Below are positions 8,900 to 17,321 of a stretch of 37,581 nt of DNA, piece after piece. The DNA is from Candidatus Omnitrophota bacterium. Its GTDB lineage: Bacteria > Omnitrophota > Gorgyraeia > Zapsychrales > Zapsychraceae. The stretch spans positions 1-37,581 of the forward strand of contig JAGLQN010000352.1 in the NCBI GenBank assembly GCA_023136835.1, read 5' to 3'. The position numbers and the translations under genes are program-made. The notes under the pieces are model-generated. The model was not told where the DNA came from. It ran no database searches and was given only the letters and a program-made list of their open reading frames with translations. Each line of letters starts with the position of its first letter. Within the stretch, counting starts at the first letter, position 1.

Positions 8900-8927
8900 A
8901 TTATACAAGTAATCTCCTGAAAAGCAA
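8900..8927 (-). promoter_or_regulatory. Promoter of the radical SAM/U32 operon, probably leaderless
   Basis: On the minus strand a perfect TATAAT (8900-8905) is followed by only 7 nt (taatgac) and then the ATG of the UbiV-like gene. A poor -35 match, TTGCTT (8922-8927), lies 16 bp upstream of the -10. With initiation about 7 nt after the -10 box, transcription would begin at or next to the A of the ATG, leaving no room for a ribosome site. The AGGAG seen here lies upstream of the -10, in the spacer. Confidence 0.55.
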
Positions 8928-8935
8928 AAAAATTC

Positions 8936-9244
8936 TTGGAAGCTTGGAAGCTTAACCATGAATCATGGCTATCGTAATCTTAGAAAGCATTGCAAAATCC
9001 TATATGAAATATAAAGCATTAAAAAGAATCTTTAAAGACAGAAAAGGATTGATATTTGTCAATAATGGAGAAACTTTTTATCGGGGCGGCGGCACAAAAA
9101 GGTTACAATGAATATTTCTACGACAGATCCAGCAATAATTTCGGGCATTGTGCTACACAAGGCAATAAACTTTTGGCTGAAGACATTGCCGATGTGATAT
9201 TAGACAACTTTTTTATTAACCAAAAAGGTTCAATAGCACCATAG
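8936..9244 (+). pseudogene. Decayed tail of an SGNH-hydrolase-like gene
   Basis: Two overlapping plus-strand frames look like one protein split by a frameshift. From about 8965 one frame reads ILESIAKSYMKYKALKRIF followed by KGLIFVNNGETF, then runs into unrelated sequence and stops near 9105. Near 9080 the other frame takes over with GYNEYFYDRSSNNFG, then HCATQGNKLLAEDIADVIL, and ends at 9244. The D-x-x-x-H...GN-x-LLAE pattern is typical of the C-terminal catalytic block of SGNH/GDSL hydrolases and acetyltransferase-like relatives. The N-terminal part with the serine motif is missing, and stops occur upstream in every frame I read. A terminator directly follows. Confidence is moderate because only the tail survives. 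Confidence 0.5.
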
Positions 9245-9260
9245 CAAAACTCTTTGTCCG

Positions 9261-9310
9261 GCAATCAATATAACCAGACGGCACAAACTTTATTGATTGC
9301 TTTCTTCTTT
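9261..9310 (+). terminator. Rho-independent-type terminator after the decayed gene
   Basis: A perfect 10-bp inverted repeat, GCAATCAATA (9261-9270) and TATTGATTGC (9291-9300), encloses a 20-nt loop and is followed on the plus strand by TTTCTTCTTT. It lies 16 bp past the stop of the SGNH-like remnant, which supports that remnant having been an expressed plus-strand gene. The stem is AT-rich, so its strength is uncertain. Confidence 0.6.
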
Positions 9311-9319
9311 GGAAATCAA

Positions 9320-10000
9320 CTACCCCTCAATTAAATCTGTAATTTTCCCATCAACACGGATAAATGATATTCCTTTCACTGTTCCAATCCCCTTGGCGTC
9401 CCAGGTAAGTAAGACCTTATTAAGATATTGTTTCCCATTCTCGTCATAAGTTTGCCATTCAGCTAATGTTTTCAAACAATCCTGGAATTGTCCGTAAGGA
9501 ACCTGCACATCCTCCACAGCTAACAATCGAAATGTATAGACTTCTTTGCTCTCACCAACTTGCGTATTATCCGCAGAAGAAAAGTCCTTCAATACATTCT
9601 CCCTTGCGTATACATCGCCTATCTTCATAGACTTGGGATACTGGATCGCTGGTGGATAATATACCCCATACTCCTCACCGTCTAAACTGAGATGTTTATG
9701 CCTTTTAATTCCTTCTTCGGTTTCTTCAAAATAATCGGTCCAACCTGCGGCATGCCTAATAACTTTAACGCTGATCCCATCTAAATCCTCTTCTTTGATG
9801 ACTTTTTCGGTTTTTAACTGATCTCCTCAGAATAATCCTTTTACCTTATAAGTCCAACTACTCCCTGGAGTCAACGGACGGTATTCATAAATATCATACA
9901 CAGTTTCTTCAGCAGAAGAGGTGGGCATCATACTGCCTGCACTACCCCAACTGAATGCCAACATGATAATCAAACCAACAAAAATATAAGTTTTTTTCAT
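9320..10000 (-). pseudogene. Secreted protein of unknown function with one in-frame TGA
   Basis: From an ATG at 10000 with a strong ribosome site (AGGGGAG) the frame encodes a signal peptide (MKKTYIFVGLIIMLAFSWGSAG) and then YDIYEYRPLTPGSSWTYKV. It meets TGA at 9827-9829 (codon 58) and otherwise stays open to the stop at 9320, a total of 226 codons. Downstream residues read smoothly (GISVKVIRHAAGWTDYF, EYGVYYPPAIQYPKSMKIGD, VPYGQFQDCLKTLAEW, WDAKGIGTVKG). The YxPLxPGxSWTY opening and FxDCLK...GIGxVK ending are common in bacterial exported beta-rich proteins of unknown role. A single nonsense mutation, for example Trp to stop, is the simplest reading. The part after the TGA could restart at the Met codon whose ATG begins at 9628, but it would lack a signal peptide. 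Confidence 0.7.
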
Positions 10001-10007
10001 GCTCCCC

Positions 10008-10030
10008 TTTTTTTGATTAATCAGAAAAAA
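10008..10030. repeat. AT-rich palindrome upstream of the secreted-protein pseudogene
   Basis: TTTTTTTGATTAATCAGAAA (start of the element) is a nearly symmetric sequence centred on TGATTAATCA, between the end of the radical SAM gene at 10120 and the start at 10000. It could be an operator or a weak bidirectional terminator. The sequence does not decide between these. Confidence 0.3.
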
Positions 10031-10119
10031 CCTTTATGGTGATTCTAACTCTATTTTCTGAATTTGTCTAGACTGTTTGTTAAAAACGGCCCTATCAGAT
10101 CATTGTCCTCACTTTTCGA

Positions 10120-11502
10120 TTAAAGCGTTTTGATTAGGCCGTATGCCTGTTTTACGATCCTAGAAACATCATGAAAATTACGACACTGCCGTATTCGGTT
10201 TAAAAGATATCTTGGTCTAAAATAAAAGCTTAAAATGGCTTTTTTTCTTAACTTCCATACATCATTCGCCGATAAACTTCCAAACGAGGCGGATGGAAAA
10301 CTCACGCCACTGTCCATGAAAACGACCTGGTTATCGATCAGTTTCTCCCCGATTAATTCCCTCCGAATCATCGTCCCATGGGCAGGAGTGAAAATGTTAA
10401 AAGACGCGTAATCGAGAGGTATTTTTTTCGCAAAAAGAATAGTTTCCCGGATTGATTCTTGTGTATCATCGGGAAGACCGATGATAAAGGTCCCTACTGT
10501 TTCTATTGCGTATTTCTTGCATAATCTCACTTTCTCGCTCACATCCGTCTGATCAATGTGGCGTTTAATCCGCGCGGAAAACTCTTGGTTTACTGTCTCG
10601 ACCCCGAAAATCACCGTGTGACAACCGGCCTCCTTCATTAAGGATAGTAATTCTTCATCGACAGTCTCAGTCCGGCTGAAACACGTCCAGCTAGGATTAA
10701 TTTGCTCTGAAATGATCTGTCGGCATAGATCTTCAGTACGGGATTTCTGCGCAGTAAACGTCTGATCCTTAAAAAAGATCTCCCTTATCCCTAAATCCTT
10801 AAGGCGCTTGATTTCTTCGATAACATCCTGCACAGGCCTGACTTTATATCCAAACTGATTGACTGGACAATACGTACATGTAAAGGGGCACCCAAAATCG
10901 GTCAGGACAGTGGCAAATATTTTCTCTCTAGAAAAGGGAAATACATATTTTTCATGCTTAAACAACTCATGTCGTGGGAGCGGCACGGAGAACATTTCGT
11001 TACTGTTCCGTCGGATTCTCTCGATAACTTCATCCCCATCTCTGTAAACCACATTATCGAAAGAAGCCTCTCTGTTTCCTAGAAACTTAAGAATATCGTC
11101 AGTAGCAAAATCTAATAGGACAGCATCAATAAAAAGATGTTTTTGAAGCAATAGCTTAGCATAATCAAGAAAAACATCTCCGGAACCGATCATGAATGCC
11201 GGTGTCATTTCTTTGACTTTCTTTAAAAAAGGCATATCCTCATCCATCGATACAGCCCCAGCCAGAAAAATGATTATATCAGGATGCGATCTTGAAGCCT
11301 GCGCCGCCGCGTCTTCGGGTGAAATCCTCTCAGCAATGCAGTCTAGCACTGTAACATCATATTCTCTTGATAAAATGCCGCTTAAAATAACAAAATCAAT
11401 GGGATGGGAATAATATGACGCCTTCGAGATTTTGCTGCAAAAGTAATCCCGCATATAAAAAAGCTTCCCAGGAGGATTAAGCAGAAGGATTTTTCTTCGC
11501 AT
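10120..11502 (-). CDS. B12-binding domain radical SAM protein, paired with a GT2 gene
   Basis: The 460-residue protein starts with KILLLNPPGK and has a B12 domain (SGILSREYDVTVLDCIAERI, HPDIIIFLAGAVS, MIGSGDVFLDYAKLL). The GGP block common in this family reads GSGD here. The radical SAM motif CPFTCTYC gives Cys205, Cys209 and Cys212, followed by IREIFFKDQTFTAQ, HTVIFGVETVNQ and GTFIIGLPDDT. It is more diverged from the Region A enzymes than they are from each other. The gene begins 26 bp inside the upstream GT2 glycosyltransferase gene, so the two are translationally coupled and probably act on the same lipid-linked or sugar-linked substrate. The reaction is unknown. Confidence 0.88.
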   Translation of the reverse strand: MRRKILLLNPPGKLFYMRDYFCSKISKASYYSHPIDFVILSGILSREYDVTVLDCIAERISPEDAAAQASRSHPDIIIFLAGAVSMDEDMPFLKKVKEMTPAFMIGSGDVFLDYAKLLLQKHLFIDAVLLDFATDDILKFLGNREASFDNVVYRDGDEVIERIRRNSNEMFSVPLPRHELFKHEKYVFPFSREKIFATVLTDFGCPFTCTYCPVNQFGYKVRPVQDVIEEIKRLKDLGIREIFFKDQTFTAQKSRTEDLCRQIISEQINPSWTCFSRTETVDEELLSLMKEAGCHTVIFGVETVNQEFSARIKRHIDQTDVSEKVRLCKKYAIETVGTFIIGLPDDTQESIRETILFAKKIPLDYASFNIFTPAHGTMIRRELIGEKLIDNQVVFMDSGVSFPSASFGSLSANDVWKLRKKAILSFYFRPRYLLNRIRQCRNFHDVSRIVKQAYGLIKTL

Positions 11503-12382
11503 TAGCCTTTGTCCTTGGCATAAACGGTTTAGTTAAAATTAAATTTTTATCCGATTTCGTCAAAATCTCCAAAATAACAAAAACAAACAACGCTAAAAAC
11601 CCTATCCGAGCTGCATTTAAATAGTGTGTTTGATCCGTCATGACATTGAGGATGAGGAATAAGCACGGAATTATCAAAGTCACCGGCAGAAAGACCATCA
11701 AAAACGCCCGAATGGGCCGCAAAAATAGCGTTAACTGGAATATTTTCTTTATACTAACGATCCCGGAATAGAGATCAACTTTACTATACCCTTTGCGTTC
11801 GAAAGTTTCGATCGGAACATACATAATTTTGCTTTTACTGAAAATACACAAAAGCGTACTGGTTGTATGGAAAGAGAAGGTATCCGGAAGCATGTCAAGA
11901 TATTGTTGAAATGCGCTTTTTTTAAAAACCCTAAGTCCGGAATTGATATCCGGGATTTGATGCCCAACTGCAAAATTAGCCAGCTGCCACAGAACCCTTT
12001 TTCCCACCATCCTTATCAGATTTTCTTTTTTATAAAATATCCTTTGTCCAACAACCATAACACAGGAATCAAAACTTCTTAACAAACCATGAATACTGCT
12101 TGCTGAGTGTTCTCCATCAGCATCCATAGTAACAATGGTATCGTGAGCTGCCGCTTTTATGCCGCTTTTTAAGGCCGCTCCGTAACCCTTATTGACATCG
12201 TGACTGATAATTTTTACGTTGAACCTCTGAATCTTCTCGAGCGTCCTGTCTGTTGATCCGTCGTTGACAATAATTATCTCTGAACCCGGAAAGTGCTCTA
12301 ATAATTCAGAAATAGCCTGATCAACGGCCAAATCCTCATTATAAACAGGAACAATTATAGTAACATTATTCTGGTTAATCAT
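11477..12382 (-). CDS. GT2 glycosyltransferase, polyprenyl-phosphate sugar synthase type
   Basis: The 301-residue protein carries the GT-A landmarks of family 2: VTIIVPVYNE, IIIVNDGSTDRT (residues about 36-47), the metal-binding DxD as MDADGEHSA (Asp87, Asp89), and INSGLRVFKK, which matches the dolichyl/undecaprenyl-phosphate mannosyl or glucosyl synthase group. Two hydrophobic segments at about residues 220-270 would anchor it in the inner membrane. The usual product of this group is a polyprenyl-phosphate sugar, which is the donor for GT-C/GT39 enzymes such as the many encoded downstream. It overlaps the following radical SAM gene by 26 bp. Sugar specificity cannot be read. Confidence 0.88.
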   Translation of the reverse strand: MINQNNVTIIVPVYNEDLAVDQAISELLEHFPGSEIIIVNDGSTDRTLEKIQRFNVKIISHDVNKGYGAALKSGIKAAAHDTIVTMDADGEHSASSIHGLLRSFDSCVMVVGQRIFYKKENLIRMVGKRVLWQLANFAVGHQIPDINSGLRVFKKSAFQQYLDMLPDTFSFHTTSTLLCIFSKSKIMYVPIETFERKGYSKVDLYSGIVSIKKIFQLTLFLRPIRAFLMVFLPVTLIIPCLFLILNVMTDQTHYLNAARIGFLALFVFVILEILTKSDKNLILTKPFMPRTKANAKKNPSA

Positions 12383-12436
12383 ACGGATGGGCTAATTTAC
12401 TTTTATATCAGCGCGCCGAACTAGACTAGGCGGCTA

Positions 12437-12465
12437 TTGATAATCAGTGTAAATTCCTTTACAAT
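12437..12465 (+). promoter_or_regulatory. Sigma70-type promoter of the 777-residue membrane protein gene
   Basis: TTGATA (12437-12442), a 17-bp spacer and TACAAT (12460-12465) make a good consensus promoter. Only 9 nt separate the -10 from the ATG at 12475, so a start site about 7 nt downstream leaves a leader of 2-3 nt. The only ribosome-site-like bases (AGG) would not be transcribed. Confidence 0.6.
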
Positions 12466-12474
12466 TAGGTTGTT

Positions 12475-14808
12475 ATGTTTGCAAAAAGCAAATTCCCAAC
12501 CACTTCTTACCTGCTTTCATCATTTATCTGTTTATGCCTTTTCTTGTACAGTTTTTCTTTATTCAAAAACCTTCAACATTATACTTCAGGTGATCATGGA
12601 TCATTTATCAGAGAAATCCTTGATGGAGCTCCGCTACTCCCGTATCCCTCTTTAAACTATCTAGCAGGACTTTTTTGCCTAAGCCTTTTTCTCATTTTTA
12701 TATTCATAACCATACGTTTTTATTTCCCAGTTTTATTTGTCCGTACACAAAATTTCTTTCTCGTTCTATTTCTTACAACCACTGTATCCGGCCAGATTTG
12801 GTTTAATCATTCTCTTTTTCATAAAATAAATTTGTTTTTGGTTTTCGTTCTGACCATTTTATCTCTCTTCGAGCACAAAAAGACTGATCCATTTACGGAA
12901 AAGCCGTCTATTGTGGACATTAAAAAAAAGGAGGTATTAGCACATCTAACGGTTATTTTCATTCTATCCTCTTTTATTTTTCTAAAAAGTTTCCCTCTCC
13001 ATGAATTTAATCATCTTATCTTCGAGGATGATTATCCGAAATATTTGTATCTTGCCAAACACCATGCTTCAATCCTAAAGAACGGCGCTCTCTTCGGCTG
13101 GAATGACTGGTTTAGCGGCGGATATCCTTCTTTTCTCGAACTAAGATTCCTTGGATTCCTATTCCTGCCGTTTTCTCTGCTGGGCGACAATATTGGCTTT
13201 CATATGATGCTTTTTGTTTCCTATGTATCTATTCCCCCTCTCATTTACTTCCTAAGCATACAAATTACTTCCGATAGAAAGAAAGCGGTTATCAGTGCAT
13301 ACACTGCCGGCATTGGCATCCTTGCCTATTTTCAAAATGTCATCCCTTGGGGATTGGTTCCGGGGCTTTGTTCAATTCCTCTTTTTTTGGTAAGTTGGGT
13401 TTTTATGGAAAAACTCTTTAAAAAGCAATCGTTTAGCTTGACCGTTTTACTCTTAACATTAGGTCTTTTGCTTTATCTGCATCTATATTCGTTTATTATA
13501 ACCATATGCTTCTTATTTTCTAGAGCCGTATTGGAAATTTTTCTCTTTAGAAATAAAACTCCTATCAGAAGGCTTATGATAGGACTCCTGCTTTTAACCC
13601 TGATCGCAATCCCCTTTATTTATTCCCTCTGGCTTTATTATCCATATATTCATTTCAACCGCACAGGATTCTCTTTTCACCAAACAACATTTGGAATTAT
13701 AACTCATAATTTTGCCCGTGCCGGTAATTATATATTATTTCTTCCGGTCATACTCTTTCACAATCCTTATATTCGTGTCATATGGATGTGTCTTCCTGTT
13801 GCCGTGCTAGGCTCACTCTCAGAAAACCAACAGAAAAGAAGCCACCTTTATTTCTTAGTTTTTGCTGTTCTTATCCTCGGCGCTCCACTAGTTCTCTATA
13901 CTCTTGGCCTGAGAACTGTTTACTTGGCACCATTATTCATTGCCCTTATCAGCGGGCCGTGGTCGATAAAAACTAACGGAAAGCTTTCTTTGGTTCGGCT
14001 TTTATTGATCTTTTTGATTAGCTCTTTTGCAATCCAACCTGATACTATTGGAAAGCAAGTTACACATATAAAATCAATTAATGCTTTCCACCCTAAGTTG
14101 ATCGAACAAATCTCTAGTCTTAGCGGAAATCTTCTTTTGGAGAATTCATCGCATCTCAATCCCCATGAGCGGCCGGACACCCTCTTCAAAGAATCACCCT
14201 TTCCCCATTTCGAGGCAATGCTGGGCCTCTTTACAAAAAAAAGATTCCTTTCGCATTACGGAGAAGATCCTTACCCTTATTTTACTTTTCGGGAAGGCCT
14301 TATCGTCAATGGTGCCTTCCGCAAGCAGGATATCCGAGAGGCCGACATTAATACCATTGTATCATTATATCGAAAATGGAATGTTGCTTACCTGATTCTC
14401 TGGAATGACCACTCAAAATCTTTTTTTACAAACAAGCCGTTTTTTGAAAAAATATTTGAAGACGGAATATTCCAAATTTTTAAGTTTAAGAACCCAAAAA
14501 GCGCCGGATCCATAACTCCTGCGGCCATCAATATCCGTCGGATCAATCAATTTAAAAAAGAAATTATCGTCAAAGGCGCCAGAAAAAACGAACTGATCAT
14601 CCTAAGACAGAATTATACTCCAGGATGGCATGCATATTTCCACAATAAACCGATTCCCCTGATTGAGCACGACGGGCAGCTATCTTTCCTGTGTCCTGAA
14701 GCCGGCAATGTAAAGATCACGTTATTATTTTCCCGTTTTCTCTTTATGCCGTTATTGATCATTAGCGCATTATTTTTTTCGTTTTTGTTGGAACTAAAGA
14801 GATCGTAA
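12475..14808 (+). CDS. Large polytopic membrane protein, GT-C/YfhO-like
   Basis: The 777-residue protein is the only plus-strand member of the glycan cluster. After about three hydrophobic segments and a basic loop, the motif FEDDYPKYLYLAKHHASIL (about 182-200) with FGWNDWFSGGYPSFLEL follows. An early acidic pair before a long periplasmic loop and the WNDWFSGGYP motif recall the GT-C-fold membrane proteins of the PTPS-related/YfhO type. About ten further membrane spans, a soluble domain (roughly residues 530-735) and a last span complete it. The soluble end carries RQNYTPGWHAYF, matching NQNYYEGWRV of the YfhO-like protein at 19760-21550. It probably moves a sugar from a lipid carrier at the outer face of the inner membrane. 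This is inference from fold and context. It converges with the gene at 14835 with only 26 bp between stops. Confidence 0.78.
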   Translation: MFAKSKFPTTSYLLSSFICLCLFLYSFSLFKNLQHYTSGDHGSFIREILDGAPLLPYPSLNYLAGLFCLSLFLIFIFITIRFYFPVLFVRTQNFFLVLFLTTTVSGQIWFNHSLFHKINLFLVFVLTILSLFEHKKTDPFTEKPSIVDIKKKEVLAHLTVIFILSSFIFLKSFPLHEFNHLIFEDDYPKYLYLAKHHASILKNGALFGWNDWFSGGYPSFLELRFLGFLFLPFSLLGDNIGFHMMLFVSYVSIPPLIYFLSIQITSDRKKAVISAYTAGIGILAYFQNVIPWGLVPGLCSIPLFLVSWVFMEKLFKKQSFSLTVLLLTLGLLLYLHLYSFIITICFLFSRAVLEIFLFRNKTPIRRLMIGLLLLTLIAIPFIYSLWLYYPYIHFNRTGFSFHQTTFGIITHNFARAGNYILFLPVILFHNPYIRVIWMCLPVAVLGSLSENQQKRSHLYFLVFAVLILGAPLVLYTLGLRTVYLAPLFIALISGPWSIKTNGKLSLVRLLLIFLISSFAIQPDTIGKQVTHIKSINAFHPKLIEQISSLSGNLLLENSSHLNPHERPDTLFKESPFPHFEAMLGLFTKKRFLSHYGEDPYPYFTFREGLIVNGAFRKQDIREADINTIVSLYRKWNVAYLILWNDHSKSFFTNKPFFEKIFEDGIFQIFKFKNPKSAGSITPAAINIRRINQFKKEIIVKGARKNELIILRQNYTPGWHAYFHNKPIPLIEHDGQLSFLCPEAGNVKITLLFSRFLFMPLLIISALFFSFLLELKRS

Positions 14809-14834
14809 CTGCGGCAAAAATTCAAGCAGCCCCA

Positions 14835-16025
14835 TTATTTCCATCCCCACAAAAAAATACAAGATTTTGCTATAGCTGCCAGGACCAACAAAACAACAAT
14901 ATAGTAAAGTACCGGCCATTTGTTTTTGATCTGACTAATTTTATCAGAGGTCAACAATACCGCTGGAATTAAGGTTAGTGAACACCAATACCACTCGACT
15001 TTAACCAATCCCGCTTCAAAAACCGGCGATGGTTTCCATTTTAAGAACGTAACCACCCCGAAAATCACAAAAAATACATAAAGCAATAATTTTTTAAAAT
15101 CATGCTTCCTGTCATAGACCGAAAATATGACGCCCAGAAAGCACAGTGCGCCCCATATCGAATTAAGGCCTGGATACTCGGGAGAATCATTGCGCCAAAT
15201 CCCTAAATCCGTTAAGAACGTATTGAATAATCCGAAAAAATAAAAAGCAAACGGATAAACGCTAAAACCCAGCTGGCTGACTCTTTTGAGATGATCTGCA
15301 TAATTCACAAAACCATCATGATCAGGCGCCGTATTGACCAGGTTCCAGTAAATATCCGGTGATATGACCACAAAAAAGACCAGCAGGGCCACATAGGGCG
15401 TTTTCTTTTTGAGCCAATCTCTGCGTTCCGAGAAAAGCAAATAGATGAAAAAAACTATTAATAACAGGAAGGCGATTTCTTTACAGAGGAACGAAAGGCC
15501 AGCATAAACGCCGGCTAAAACCATCCGCTTCGGATCATTTTCATCAATAGCTTTGTAAAAATAATACAACGTAATCGACGCAAATAATAAATAAAAACTT
15601 TTTTCGATCGCAAACGCCGAGATGCCGATGTGATACTCATTGAATGCCAGGAATACCGCGCTTAAAAGCGCTGCCTGAACCCCGAACCATCGCAGGGCCA
15701 TCAGATAGACCATCCAGATCGTCAACACACCAGCGCAAATGTTCAGAATACGATAGCCCAAAAGATTATCGCCAAAGAAAACCGTGCTTAGCTTTATCAA
15801 GTATACCGGGAGAACTGGATGCTGATAACCATGGAACACAAGTTTGAACTGTCCCTGCGCCATCGAACATTGGTCTGCCAGACCGATCCACTGATCTTCA
15901 TCATGAATTAAAGGAACACGGCTTGCCATAAACAATCTGAGAGCAAAAGCGACCACGATCACAAAAAATATAAAGATATTGCGGCAAGAATCATCTCTCA
16001 AGGCGCGGTCAAGACCTAACATCAT
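14835..16025 (-). CDS. GT39-like membrane glycosyltransferase
   Basis: About 396 residues with an N-terminal span and an acidic motif just after it (VPLIHDEDQWIGLADQ), then HPVLPVYLIKLSTVFFG, RILNICAGVLTIWMVYLMAL and FNEYHIGISAFAIEKSFYLLF: the arrangement of the PMT/ArnT-type GT-C superfamily, where the first-loop Asp/Glu is catalytic. Roughly nine to ten membrane spans. I chose the ATG at 16025 because GAGGA lies 5 nt before it; a GTG at 16037 is in frame and would add four residues. Its start lies within the last codons of the DegT gene, so the two are coupled. Lipid-linked sugar as donor is family knowledge; the acceptor is unknown. Confidence 0.83.
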   Translation of the reverse strand: MMLGLDRALRDDSCRNIFIFFVIVVAFALRLFMASRVPLIHDEDQWIGLADQCSMAQGQFKLVFHGYQHPVLPVYLIKLSTVFFGDNLLGYRILNICAGVLTIWMVYLMALRWFGVQAALLSAVFLAFNEYHIGISAFAIEKSFYLLFASITLYYFYKAIDENDPKRMVLAGVYAGLSFLCKEIAFLLLIVFFIYLLFSERRDWLKKKTPYVALLVFFVVISPDIYWNLVNTAPDHDGFVNYADHLKRVSQLGFSVYPFAFYFFGLFNTFLTDLGIWRNDSPEYPGLNSIWGALCFLGVIFSVYDRKHDFKKLLLYVFFVIFGVVTFLKWKPSPVFEAGLVKVEWYWCSLTLIPAVLLTSDKISQIKNKWPVLYYIVVLLVLAAIAKSCIFLWGWK

Positions 16026-17286
16026 CTCTATCCTCACAGGGTTCTAATCGTTCTTTCTGATAAAATCTACGTATAAGATTAGCCAAATAATAAACTTCTT
16101 TCAAAGTCAGGCTTGGGTAACACGGCAGTTCAATAACATTAGGGGATATTCGTTCCGCAATAGGGCACAGATCTTCTGATCCAAGAAAATCCAGAGCAGA
16201 ACAAGCCCGCATAGACCCCATTTTGGTATCGACCCCTCTTGAAAGCAGATATTTTCTTAACGCCTGGGCTTCTTGAGTGACAATACCATAATAGAGGTTG
16301 ATATGCTCCTTCCCCCCATTGATCAAAGGCAGTTGAATCTGTTCAATACCGCTTAAAAGCCTGTTTAATGCCATCCCCCAAAATATCCTCTTATTGTTCA
16401 AATCTTCCAGTCTTTTTAATTGTTCTATCCCAAGAGCTGCCTGAAACCGCGTAAACGCCAAGGAACCTCTAGTGACCCTTCCCTCCTCCAAAACATATTT
16501 GTCTTCCGTAAATTCCTCGATGAACTTAGAACCCAGACAGTTCATCAAATACAATATTGGATAAACAAAAAAAGGAAATATGACCCTCTTCGTAGATATA
16601 GTTTCGATAAGCGGCTTCATCAGTTTTTGGAGAATCACCCTTTTTTTTGCAACATTATCCGCTTCCAAACGACTTCTGAGATTTGACGCGATCCTTTCAT
16701 TATTCGTCGCTAAAATAGCCCCTTCTAGCGTAACCAAAGCCTTCCCTGTTCCAAAACTAAAACAAGCAAGGTCACCAAAACTTCCCGCTCTTCTATTTTT
16801 ATACTCCGTGCCACAGGCATGAGCCGCATCTTCGATCAACAGGATATTATGTTTTTGACAAAGAAACGTCAGCCTATCCATGTCACAGATTCGACCATAA
16901 AGATGGGTCGCAAGGACCATTTTGGTCCTTGGCGTGATCTTTGCCTCAATCAAGTCAGGATCCATATTCCAGGTCTTTGCGTCTATATCAACAAAAATAG
17001 GTTTCAGCCTCTTGTATTTGAACAAAGCCGCCACAACATGGTAATTGTACGATGACATGATAACCTCATCGCCTTTCTCCAATTCCACTGTATCTAAAAA
17101 AACAGCGAGTCCAATTCTCGCCGTCGGCATTGCAATCGCATATTTCACCCCAATCAATCTCGCAAAACGCTTTTCAAAAGTGGCAATTAAAGACTCTTGA
17201 GGATATCGTTGGCTCAATAAATTCTTAAGCGCAATGAAAATCTCACACATTGATAGCTCAACTTTTCTGCGCGGAATAATTACCAT
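16009..17286 (-). CDS. DegT/DnrJ/EryC1/StrS-family PLP aminotransferase
   Basis: The 425-residue protein has the family core: AIAMPTARIGLAVFLDTVEL with GDEVIMSSYNYHVV, then LLIEDAAHACGTEY (Asp153, the PLP pyridine contact), and SFGDLACFSFGTGKALVTLE with the Schiff-base Lys182. It contains the usual GTG-K-x-L arrangement, so it should be an active aminotransferase rather than one of the Lys-lacking dehydratases. Members make amino sugars on nucleotide donors (UDP- or dTDP-4-keto sugars). Here it would supply an amino sugar for the membrane glycosyltransferases on either side. The N-terminal 20 residues and a segment near 205-260 (FPFFVYPILYLMN) are less typical and hydrophobic, hinting at membrane association. 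It follows the deacetylase gene in the same direction. Confidence 0.87.
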   Translation of the reverse strand: MVIIPRRKVELSMCEIFIALKNLLSQRYPQESLIATFEKRFARLIGVKYAIAMPTARIGLAVFLDTVELEKGDEVIMSSYNYHVVAALFKYKRLKPIFVDIDAKTWNMDPDLIEAKITPRTKMVLATHLYGRICDMDRLTFLCQKHNILLIEDAAHACGTEYKNRRAGSFGDLACFSFGTGKALVTLEGAILATNNERIASNLRSRLEADNVAKKRVILQKLMKPLIETISTKRVIFPFFVYPILYLMNCLGSKFIEEFTEDKYVLEEGRVTRGSLAFTRFQAALGIEQLKRLEDLNNKRIFWGMALNRLLSGIEQIQLPLINGGKEHINLYYGIVTQEAQALRKYLLSRGVDTKMGSMRACSALDFLGSEDLCPIAERISPNVIELPCYPSLTLKEVYYLANLIRRFYQKERLEPCEDRDDVRS

Positions 17287-17321
17287 AACATTTCTTTCTA
17301 AACAATTGCTGAATACGCCAA

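Noticed and set aside
8893-9060. Cobalamin riboswitch before the B12-enzyme operon
   Set aside because: I looked for a B12-box-like structure but the promoter lies directly at the start codon, leaving no leader that could hold one.
9827-9829. TGA read as selenocysteine or a reassigned codon
   Set aside because: TGA serves as the normal stop of other genes here (for example the gene ending at 586), the surrounding residues do not resemble a selenoprotein active site, and I saw no obvious selenocysteine insertion hairpin after it.
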